Source: Clostridiales bacterium (lineage in GTDB: Bacteria; Bacillota; Clostridia; Oscillospirales; Acutalibacteraceae). From it: a stretch of DNA of 12,187 nucleotides. Position 1 is the stretch's first letter; each line of letters starts with the position of its first letter. The position numbers and the translations under genes were made by a program. This document shows, in pieces, positions 5,978 to 12,187 of this stretch. The notes beneath the pieces were generated by a model. It saw nothing but the letters and a program-made list of their open reading frames with translations. It had not been told where the DNA came from and did no database searches. The stretch is taken from contig DYBQ01000033.1 of NCBI GenBank assembly GCA_019418545.1, forward strand, positions 1 through 12,187, written 5' to 3'.

Positions 5978-6706
5978 ATGAAACTCATCGCGGATACCCA
6001 TACCCATACAGTGGCTTCTACCCATGCCTACAGTACCCTGCAGGAAATGGTCCATGCAGCTGCTGAAAAAGGGTTGTTTGCCCTTGGGATAACCGACCAT
6101 GGCTACAGTATGCCCGGCGGACCGGGGGCATGGTATTTCCGAAACCTGTGTACAGTCCCAAACCAGTTGGAAGGCGTTTGGCTTCTTCGGGGAGCCGAAG
6201 CCAATGTTACAGGCTATGAAGGCCAGCTGGATATTCCCGAGGGGGACTTGCAGAGGCTCGACTGGGTAGTCGCATCCATTCACAGCTGCTGTATGCCCGA
6301 AGAGGTTGAGCCTACCCGGAAATTATGTACGCAGCTTTGGCTGGAAATTGCAAAGAATCCCTATGTAAACGTTATTGGACACAGCGGAAGCCCAGTGTAT
6401 GCCTATGATTATGAGAGAGTGATTCCCGAATTTGGGAAACAGGGGAAGCTGGTGGAAATCAATTCCCATTCCTTTGTGGCACGGGCTGACTATGTGCCCA
6501 ATTGCCGGGAAATTGCCCGGTTGTGCAAAAAGTATGGGGTTTCGGTCATCGTTAATTCCGACGCGCATTTTTCCGCTTCCATTTTGGACTGCGAGGATGC
6601 TTTGCATATGCTGGAAGAATTGGATTTTCCCGAAGAACTTGTGATAAATTCTTCCCGGGAGAGGTTTAGCGAGTACCTGCGGGTGCATACAAATTTTTGG
6701 AAGTAA
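5978..6706 (+). CDS. PHP-domain phosphatase, YcdX-like
   Basis: This is a 242-residue metal-dependent phosphoesterase of the PHP (polymerase and histidinol phosphatase) family, closest to E. coli YcdX, which has a trinuclear zinc site. The metal ligands are in place: His8 and His10 (DTHTH), His16, Asp40-His41 (ITDHG), Glu74, His102, His135 (IGHSG), Asp195 and His197 (NSDAH), matching the YcdX spacing almost residue for residue. It should be an active hydrolase, but its substrate is unknown. AAAGGA lies 8-9 nt before the ATG. It sits between hprK and murB with gaps of 34 and 43 nt, so it is probably co-transcribed. A role in dephosphorylating a sugar phosphate or cofactor is inference only. 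Confidence 0.93.
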   Translation: MKLIADTHTHTVASTHAYSTLQEMVHAAAEKGLFALGITDHGYSMPGGPGAWYFRNLCTVPNQLEGVWLLRGAEANVTGYEGQLDIPEGDLQRLDWVVASIHSCCMPEEVEPTRKLCTQLWLEIAKNPYVNVIGHSGSPVYAYDYERVIPEFGKQGKLVEINSHSFVARADYVPNCREIARLCKKYGVSVIVNSDAHFSASILDCEDALHMLEELDFPEELVINSSRERFSEYLRVHTNFWK

Positions 6707-6749
6707 TCAGGCATGGAGGCATCCTGCCACAGAAAGGGCGTGAACAGCG

Positions 6750-7664
6750 ATGAATACGCTGGAACTGATAGAAAAAAAAGCAGGAGAACTGGGCTGCCGC
6801 TGTCTGCGGGAGGAGCCAATGGCAAAGCATACCACCTTTAAAATCGGTGGTCCTGCGGACTTACTGGTATATGCGGGCACTTTTTTTCAGCTTCGTGGGA
6901 TATTGACTGCCTGCCGGGAAAACGAAGTACCCGTACAGCTTTTAGGAAATGGCTCCAATATGCTGGTATCCGATAAGGGGATTCGGGGAGTGGTAATTCA
7001 GCTGGCCGGAGATTTTAACCGGATTAGCCGGGAAGGCGATAGCGGGATTTGCTGCGGTGCGGGCGCTTCGCTGGCTTCGGCCTGCATTTATGCAAGAGAC
7101 CACGACTTGACCGGTCTGGAATTTGCCTGGGGAATCCCCGGAAGTGCCGGAGGGGCAGCTTATATGAACGCCGGAGCTTATGGCGGGGAAATGAAGGATG
7201 TTTTGCGTGCCTGTGAGCATATGACCCTGGACGGGAAAATGGAAACCCTTTTTGGAGAGGAGCTGGATTTGTCCTACCGTCACAGCGCTTATTCCGGGGG
7301 AGACAACATCATCCTGTTTTTGCATTTGCAGCTTGAAAAGGGGCATCATTCTGCCATAGCGTCTAAAATGGAAGAGCTGATGAACCGCCGAAAGGAAAAG
7401 CAGCCCTATGATATGCCCAGCGCAGGAAGCGTGTTCAAACGACCCGAGGGATATTTTGCCGGAACGCTGATTGAGCAGTGCGGCCTGAAGGGGAAAACAG
7501 TGGGCGGCGCCCAGGTGAGTCCCAAGCATGCCGGGTTTATTGTGAACAACGGTGGCGCCACCTGTGGGGATGTCCAAGCGCTGATTGCGCTGATTCAGGA
7601 AACAGTGCTTCGGGAAACCGGTGTTGCGCTTGAGTGTGAAGTGCGCGCCTGCGGTGAAAGGTGA
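6750..7664 (+). CDS. murB: UDP-N-acetylenolpyruvoylglucosamine reductase (MurB)
   Basis: This cytoplasmic flavoenzyme reduces UDP-GlcNAc-enolpyruvate to UDP-MurNAc with NADPH, the second committed step of peptidoglycan precursor synthesis. The length of 304 residues is normal for the shorter Firmicute (type II) form. FAD-binding motifs are GNGSNMLV at 66-73 and GIPGSAGGAAYMNAGAYG at 128-145. YRHSAY at 176-181 carries the conserved Arg, Ser227 in GSVFKRP is the catalytic proton donor, and the C-terminal ALECEVR at 293-299 contains the catalytic Glu. The ribosome binding site (AAAGGG) is slightly distant, about 11 nt from the ATG, but the N-terminus fits the family. rapZ follows after 36 nt. 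Confidence 0.97.
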   Translation: MNTLELIEKKAGELGCRCLREEPMAKHTTFKIGGPADLLVYAGTFFQLRGILTACRENEVPVQLLGNGSNMLVSDKGIRGVVIQLAGDFNRISREGDSGICCGAGASLASACIYARDHDLTGLEFAWGIPGSAGGAAYMNAGAYGGEMKDVLRACEHMTLDGKMETLFGEELDLSYRHSAYSGGDNIILFLHLQLEKGHHSAIASKMEELMNRRKEKQPYDMPSAGSVFKRPEGYFAGTLIEQCGLKGKTVGGAQVSPKHAGFIVNNGGATCGDVQALIALIQETVLRETGVALECEVRACGER

Positions 7665-7700
7665 ATTTTACCGAGGGGAAGAAAGGACGGGAAGTGGAAA

Positions 7701-8561
7701 ATGGATTTTGTGATTGTTACGGGATTATCAGGTGCGGGCAAAACCAGAGCACTGCATTCTATGGAGGATATTGGCTTTTTTTGTGTGGATAACCTGCCGG
7801 CACAGCTGATTCCCACTTTTTATAATCTTTGTGTTTCTTCCAAGGAGCGGCGCAGCCGTGTGGCAGTGGTAACGGATACTAGAGGAGGAGAGTTGTTTGC
7901 CTCTCTTTTTGATGTGCTGGACGAGATGCAGAAAAACCATATGGAGTACAAAATCCTGTTTTTGGATGCCACAGACTCCGTGCTGAACAATCGATATCAG
8001 GAAAACCGCCGCCGTCACCCATTGGCAGACGCCAACCAGAGCTCTGTGGAAGAATCTGTGCGTTTGGAGCGTGAAATGCTTCGGCCGGTGCGGGAGCGGG
8101 CGGATTATATTATTGATACAACTTTTTTGACCACGGCCCAGCTGAAAAGCCGGATTTCCAACCTGTTTCTCGAGAACTCCAATGATGCGCTCATGGTGCA
8201 GTGTATGAGCTTCGGGTTTAAATATGGGATTCCATCAGAAGCGGATTTGGTGTTTGATGTACGCTGCCTGCCCAACCCCTATTATATTGAAGAACTGCGC
8301 CATCAAACCGGGCTGGATGCGCCGGTGCGGGATTATGTGATGAAATGGGAGCAGACCCAGGGTTTCATTAAGCGATGGGTTGATTTAATCGACTATATGT
8401 ACCCGCTGTACTGCGCAGAGGGAAAAAGCCAGCTGGTCATTGCCGTAGGCTGTACCGGAGGGCATCATCGCTCTGTAGCGCTGGCACAGTATCTGTGCGA
8501 CTATTTGGTCAATCAGGGGAAGCGGGCCGGTGTCAATCATCGGGATATTCGAAAGCAGTGA
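7701..8561 (+). CDS. rapZ: RNase adapter/nucleotide-binding protein RapZ (YvcJ family)
   Basis: This is a 286-residue P-loop protein. In E. coli RapZ senses glucosamine-6-phosphate and guides RNase E to the GlmZ small RNA. In Bacillus the homologue YvcJ binds and hydrolyses nucleotides and affects competence. The target in this organism is unknown. Walker A is GLSGAGKT at 8-15, VVTDTRGG at 56-63 is the Walker B-like segment, and the C-terminal domain has FGFKYGIP at 171-178, DVRCLPNPYY at 186-195 and the CTGGHHRS motif at 251-258. The ribosome binding site is weak: AAAGGA is 13 nt from the ATG. The stop codon is only 10 nt before the whiA start, so translation may be coupled. Confidence 0.96.
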   Translation: MDFVIVTGLSGAGKTRALHSMEDIGFFCVDNLPAQLIPTFYNLCVSSKERRSRVAVVTDTRGGELFASLFDVLDEMQKNHMEYKILFLDATDSVLNNRYQENRRRHPLADANQSSVEESVRLEREMLRPVRERADYIIDTTFLTTAQLKSRISNLFLENSNDALMVQCMSFGFKYGIPSEADLVFDVRCLPNPYYIEELRHQTGLDAPVRDYVMKWEQTQGFIKRWVDLIDYMYPLYCAEGKSQLVIAVGCTGGHHRSVALAQYLCDYLVNQGKRAGVNHRDIRKQ

Positions 8562-8571
8562 GGTGGCGTGT

Positions 8572-9477
8572 ATGTCCTTTGCGTCAGAAACCAAAAAGGA
8601 AATCTGTCGGGAAACGGTGTCATCCCTCTGCTGCCAAAAGGCTATGGCCTATGGGCTATGGCTGTTTACCCGGGGGTTTTCGCTGCAGGATAATGCTATT
8701 ATGACAGAAAACGGACTGGTGGCTCGCCTGATGGCAGAATCGGCAGCAGAAGCTGCCGGGGTAATGATAGAAATGCGCGTTTCCATGAGCCGGAAGGAGT
8801 CGGGGGTATACACGCTCACCGTTCCGGGAGACGACCAGAAGCTTCGTTTGCTGGAAGCCTTTGGCCATACGGGACGGGAAGTGAACCTCCGTTTAAACCG
8901 CGCCAATTTGGAAAACGACTGTTGTATGCGCGCCTTTATCCGGGGTGCTTTTTTGTCTTGTGGTACGGTGACAGACCCAAGAAAAGATTATCATCTGGAA
9001 TTTTCCATTCCCCACCGGCGTCTGGCACAGGATTTTGTGACGCTTTTGGAAGAGGTGGAAGGAATCTGTTTACAGCCTTCTATAACCCGGCGCAAGGGCA
9101 GCTGTGTGGTTTATATCAAGGGCAGCGAACAGATTGCCGATTTGCTTACTTATATGGGAGCGCCCACTGCATCCATGACGCTGATGCAGGCCAAAATGGT
9201 CAAGGAAGTCCGTAATTATGTGAACCGCACCACCAACTTTGAGACAGCCAATATTGACAAGACCGCATCGGCTTCGGCCAAACAGGTGGTGGCCATCCGC
9301 CATTTACAGGAAACAGTGGGGCTTGAGAACCTGCCGGATGATTTGCGGGAAATGGCCTATCTGCGGCTGGAAAACCCGGAAATGAGCCTGCGGGAGCTGG
9401 GAGAGGCACTGTCTATCAGCCGCTCCGGGGCCAACCACCGGATTCAGAGATTGTTGGAAATGGCAAAGACGGAATAA
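8572..9477 (+). CDS. whiA: DNA-binding protein WhiA (YvcL family)
   Basis: WhiA is a DNA-binding protein. In actinobacteria it controls sporulation-linked division genes, and in Bacillus it affects division and chromosome segregation. I chose ATG at 8572 because GAGGTGG lies 5 nt upstream and the protein then begins MSFASETKKEIC, the standard WhiA start. A GTG at 8530 would overlap rapZ and add 14 atypical residues. At 301 residues it is near normal length. The homing-endonuclease-like domain covers the first two-thirds, with a degenerate LAGLIDADG-type segment AFIRGAFLSCGTVTDP at 121-136. The signature NYVNRTTNFETANIDKT is at 215-231. A helix-turn-helix lies around 268-295 (MSLRELGEALSISRSGANHR at 271-290). 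Confidence 0.96.
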   Translation: MSFASETKKEICRETVSSLCCQKAMAYGLWLFTRGFSLQDNAIMTENGLVARLMAESAAEAAGVMIEMRVSMSRKESGVYTLTVPGDDQKLRLLEAFGHTGREVNLRLNRANLENDCCMRAFIRGAFLSCGTVTDPRKDYHLEFSIPHRRLAQDFVTLLEEVEGICLQPSITRRKGSCVVYIKGSEQIADLLTYMGAPTASMTLMQAKMVKEVRNYVNRTTNFETANIDKTASASAKQVVAIRHLQETVGLENLPDDLREMAYLRLENPEMSLRELGEALSISRSGANHRIQRLLEMAKTE

Positions 9478-9522
9478 TAGATTCTGTTCGAAAAGAGGGT
9501 TTCTGTTTTTAAGGAGACTGCC

Positions 9523-10029
9523 ATGAAAAAGAAAGTGAAATTACTTGCGCTTTTTCTCAGTATTTTTCTTGTTATCCTCTGCACAATCGGTATTTCTAAG
9601 AACCATCAGGAAAAAGAGGAAAAATATTCCTATACGGTATCACAGGTGAATGCCTGTCTTAAGCGAATTGTGAGTTATAGTAAGCGCTGTTTGGAAAACC
9701 TTCCTGCTCACAATCCAAATGATTCGGGTGAAATTGTAGATGCTTTTTCAACGCTTTCCTTAACATTGAATGACAGTGAAGGCCTGCATAATCGAAACAG
9801 CAGGGAAATCAGCTCCTCTGTCGAGAATTTTATGGATTATTTTAATGGGGAGTATCCCAGAATGTCAACGCCTGATAAAACTGCCTGTTTGAAAAGCTTG
9901 ATACAGGCATCAGAAAAACTGATTTCTTCTCTGGATACAGACAGCGGCGAGATACCAGTTGATACGTTTATACAGGAGGCGGCAGAGTTTGCCGCTTCTC
10001 TCGACCAAATCCGCAGTGAAACAATATAA
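9523..10029 (+). CDS. Unrecognised membrane-anchored extracytoplasmic protein
   Basis: This is a 168-residue protein of unknown family. A lysine-rich start (MKKKVK) is followed by one hydrophobic helix at about 7-24 (LLALFLSIFLVILCTIGI). It is therefore either an N-terminally anchored protein with the rest outside the cell or one with a cleaved signal peptide. The Cys in VILC has Leu before it and does not make a good lipobox. The remainder is hydrophilic, serine- and glutamate-rich and probably mostly helical, with no recognisable catalytic motif. AAGGAG lies 6 nt before the ATG, so translation looks efficient. It sits 45 nt after whiA and 27 nt before dnaE on the same strand. Base composition is noticeably AT-richer than its neighbours, suggesting later insertion or relaxed selection. 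Confidence 0.75.
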   Translation: MKKKVKLLALFLSIFLVILCTIGISKNHQEKEEKYSYTVSQVNACLKRIVSYSKRCLENLPAHNPNDSGEIVDAFSTLSLTLNDSEGLHNRNSREISSSVENFMDYFNGEYPRMSTPDKTACLKSLIQASEKLISSLDTDSGEIPVDTFIQEAAEFAASLDQIRSETI

Positions 10030-10056
10030 GCAATCTCTTTGAAAGGAGTGATGCTG

Positions 10057-12187
10057 GTGGCTTTTGCACATCTTCACGTTCATACCGAATATAGCCTGCT
10101 GGACGGCGCTTGCCGTATTGAAAAGCTGATGGACAGGGTGCAGGCCTTGGGACAGGACAGCATCGCCATTACCGACCACGGCGTCATGTACGGCGCCGTG
10201 GATTTTTATAAAGCGGCGAAAAAACGGGGGCTCCATCCCATCATCGGCTGCGAGGTCTATGTGGCCAAACGGACCCGGTTTGATAAAGTACACGAGCTGG
10301 ACAGCGAAAACCGTCATCTGGTGCTATTGTGCGAAACCCAGCAGGGGTATCAAAACCTGATTGCCATGGTGTCGAGAGCCTGGGTAGAAGGCTTTTATCA
10401 CAAGCCCCGGGTGGACTTTGAACTGCTGGAGAAGTATCACGAAGGGCTGATTGCCCTTTCGGCCTGTTTGGCGGGAGAAATTCCCCGGGCGCTCTCGGTG
10501 CAGGATTATGCAGAAGCGAAAAAGGCCGCCCTGCGGTATGAGGGGATTTTCGGGAAGGGCAATTTCTTTCTGGAATTACAGGACCACGGATTGGCAGAAC
10601 AGCAGCGCATCAATCCCCAGATTATCCGGCTTTCCCGGGAAACGGGAATCCCTCTGGTGGTGACAAATGACAGCCATTATATTCAAAAAGAGGACAGCCA
10701 GATGCACAAAATCCTGCTGTGTATCCAGACCAACCACACCATCGAAGACCCGGATACCATGGAATTTGGCTCCGAAGAGTTCTATATAAAATCGGAAGAG
10801 GAAATGCGCGCCCTGTTTCCCGAATGTCCCGAAGCGGCAGACAATACGCAGGCCATTGCCCGCCGGTGTCAGGTGGAGTTTGAATTCGGCAAAACCAAGC
10901 TTCCCCGGTTCGACACCCCCAACGGCCAGGAGAACACCGCTTATTTCCGGGAGCAGTGTGAAAAGGGAATGGTTCGCCGCTATGGGGAAAATCCGCCGGA
11001 AAAGGTGCAAAAACGGCTTGCTTATGAATTGGACATGATTGAAAAAATGGGGTATGTCAACTACTACCTCATTGTCCACGATTTTGTCCGCTATGCAAGG
11101 TCTGTAGGAATCCCCGTGGGGCCAGGCAGAGGCTCCGGCGCCGGAAGCCTTGCAGCCTATTGTATTGGCATTACCGGCATTGACCCGATTCGCTATGATT
11201 TGCTGTTTGAACGTTTCTTAAACCCGGAGCGGGTGAGTATGCCCGACTTCGACATCGATTTCAGCGACGAGCGCCGTCAGGAAATGATTGACTATGTGAT
11301 TCGCAAATACGGTGCAGACCATGTGGCTCAAATTGTCACTTTCGGTACCATGGCGGCCCGGGGAGTTATCCGGGATGTGGGCAGAGCAATGGCCATTCCC
11401 TATGCCACCACGGATATTGTGGCCAAAATGGTGCCGATGGAGCTGCACATGACCTTGGATAAAGCGCTGGAAGTTTCTGTAGATTTGAAAAACAGGTATG
11501 ATACAGATTCCCAGATTCACGAGCTCATCGATATGGCCCGGAAAATCGAAGGGATGCCCCGGCACACCTCGACCCATGCGGCTGGGGTTGTGATTACCGA
11601 CCAACCGGTCAGCGAATATGTGCCGCTTGCCAAAAACGACGAGTCCATTGTTACCCAGTATACCATGACTACGCTGGAAGAGCTGGGGCTTTTAAAGATG
11701 GACTTTTTGGGACTCAGGAACCTTTCTGTGATTGACAACACGGTAAAAATGGTGGCCCGGAAAGTGCCCGGTTTTGCTATTGAACAGATTCCCATGGATG
11801 ATAAAGCCGTGTTTCAAATGTTTGGCAATGGGGACACCGAGGGCGTATTCCAGTTTGAATCGGCCGGGATGCGCCGGGTGGTAATGAACCTGAAGCCCGA
11901 GTATTTGGAAGATTTGATTGCCGTGATTTCCCTCTACCGGCCGGGCCCCATGAAGTTTATCCCTGCCTATGTGGAAAACCGCCATCACCCGGAAAAAGTG
12001 ACCTATCAGCATCCACGGCTTTCCAAAATTCTGGATGTTACCTATGGCTGTATTGTGTATCAGGAACAGGTCATGCAGATTTTTCGGGAGCTGGCAGGTT
12101 ATTCCCTGGGCCGTGCAGATGTGGTGCGCCGGGCGATGTCCAAAAAAAAGGCCGATGTGATGGAGCGGGAAAAGAAAATCTTTATCC
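10057..12187 (+). CDS. dnaE: DNA polymerase III alpha subunit (DnaE), N-terminal part
   Basis: This replicative-type DNA polymerase subunit is cut by the right edge after 710 full codons. I chose GTG at 10057: AAAGGAG (10042-10048) then lies 8 nt upstream and the protein begins MAFAHLHVHTEYS, as in relatives. The in-frame ATG at 10051 would be only 2 nt from the ribosome binding site. The PHP domain (about 1-270) keeps all nine expected metal ligands: His7, His9, Asp16, His41, Glu66, His87, Cys137, Asp205 and His207. The palm has GPGRGSGAGS near 355-364 and the catalytic motif PDFDIDF at 396-402. The fingers region follows (LKMDFLGLRNLS, later SLYRPGPM and RRAMSKKK near the edge). The OB-fold and tau/clamp-binding parts are off the window. 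It is not PolC, which has a different domain order. Confidence 0.97.
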   Translation, partial: MAFAHLHVHTEYSLLDGACRIEKLMDRVQALGQDSIAITDHGVMYGAVDFYKAAKKRGLHPIIGCEVYVAKRTRFDKVHELDSENRHLVLLCETQQGYQNLIAMVSRAWVEGFYHKPRVDFELLEKYHEGLIALSACLAGEIPRALSVQDYAEAKKAALRYEGIFGKGNFFLELQDHGLAEQQRINPQIIRLSRETGIPLVVTNDSHYIQKEDSQMHKILLCIQTNHTIEDPDTMEFGSEEFYIKSEEEMRALFPECPEAADNTQAIARRCQVEFEFGKTKLPRFDTPNGQENTAYFREQCEKGMVRRYGENPPEKVQKRLAYELDMIEKMGYVNYYLIVHDFVRYARSVGIPVGPGRGSGAGSLAAYCIGITGIDPIRYDLLFERFLNPERVSMPDFDIDFSDERRQEMIDYVIRKYGADHVAQIVTFGTMAARGVIRDVGRAMAIPYATTDIVAKMVPMELHMTLDKALEVSVDLKNRYDTDSQIHELIDMARKIEGMPRHTSTHAAGVVITDQPVSEYVPLAKNDESIVTQYTMTTLEELGLLKMDFLGLRNLSVIDNTVKMVARKVPGFAIEQIPMDDKAVFQMFGNGDTEGVFQFESAGMRRVVMNLKPEYLEDLIAVISLYRPGPMKFIPAYVENRHHPEKVTYQHPRLSKILDVTYGCIVYQEQVMQIFRELAGYSLGRADVVRRAMSKKKADVMEREKKIFI

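Noticed and set aside
6942..7577. 211-codon minus-strand frame opposite murB
   Set aside because: It is a shadow of murB with no initiation signal and no recognisable motif.
8530..8571. GTG start for whiA overlapping rapZ
   Set aside because: The ATG at 8572 has a good ribosome binding site and gives the standard WhiA N-terminus. The 14 extra codons are simply the rapZ end in another frame.
9523..9600. Lipoprotein signal in the protein between whiA and dnaE
   Set aside because: The only candidate Cys is preceded by V-I-L. A lipobox needs a small residue (Gly, Ala or Ser) at -1.

Overview
The window looks like chromosomal DNA of a low-to-mid GC Firmicute, most likely a Clostridia member of the Oscillospiraceae/Ruminococcaceae type. 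The evidence is the presence of hprK, rapZ and whiA, AGGAGG-like ribosome binding sites throughout, TATAAT-type promoters, and the order hprK - PHP phosphatase - murB - rapZ - whiA - small membrane protein - dnaE. The organism assignment is inferred from gene content and order, not from a database match.

Region 1 (1 to about 800) is AT-rich and holds no convincing intact gene. It begins with the last 25 codons of a gene entering from the left. A very short reading frame with a good ribosome binding site follows, then a strong nested hairpin, and then stop-riddled sequence that may be a decayed gene. It closes with two hairpins, the second a bidirectional terminator. It may be the edge of an accessory or formerly mobile segment.

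Region 2 (847 to 4665, all on the minus strand) is an envelope-polysaccharide block. A 14-segment MOP-superfamily lipid-linked oligosaccharide flippase lies downstream of uppP (undecaprenyl-diphosphatase). The two are probably co-transcribed from a clear promoter at 3348-3376 with a leader of about 168 nt. Upstream sits a separately terminated GT4-like glycosyltransferase with its own promoter. Its donor-site signature is degenerate.

Region 3 (4666 to 4980) is a divergent control region. Back-to-back promoters serve the glycosyltransferase and the hprK operon, with a 17-bp operator-like palindrome between them and a leader hairpin on each side.

Region 4 (4981 to the right edge, all on the plus strand) is a tight cluster with gaps of 10 to 45 nt. 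It encodes HPr kinase/phosphorylase, a YcdX-like PHP phosphatase, MurB, RapZ, WhiA, an unrecognised membrane-anchored protein, and the first 710 codons of the DNA polymerase III alpha subunit. It joins carbon signalling (HprK, RapZ), peptidoglycan precursor synthesis (MurB), division-linked regulation (WhiA) and replication (DnaE). The yvcK gene that usually lies between rapZ and whiA is absent. The DnaE PHP domain keeps a full set of metal ligands, which suggests built-in proofreading.

I did not see an obvious new defence or mobile system, nor any tRNA, rRNA or CRISPR array. The best leads are the glycosyltransferase with the altered active site, the operator-like palindrome, the decayed left region and the unknown whiA-dnaE protein.
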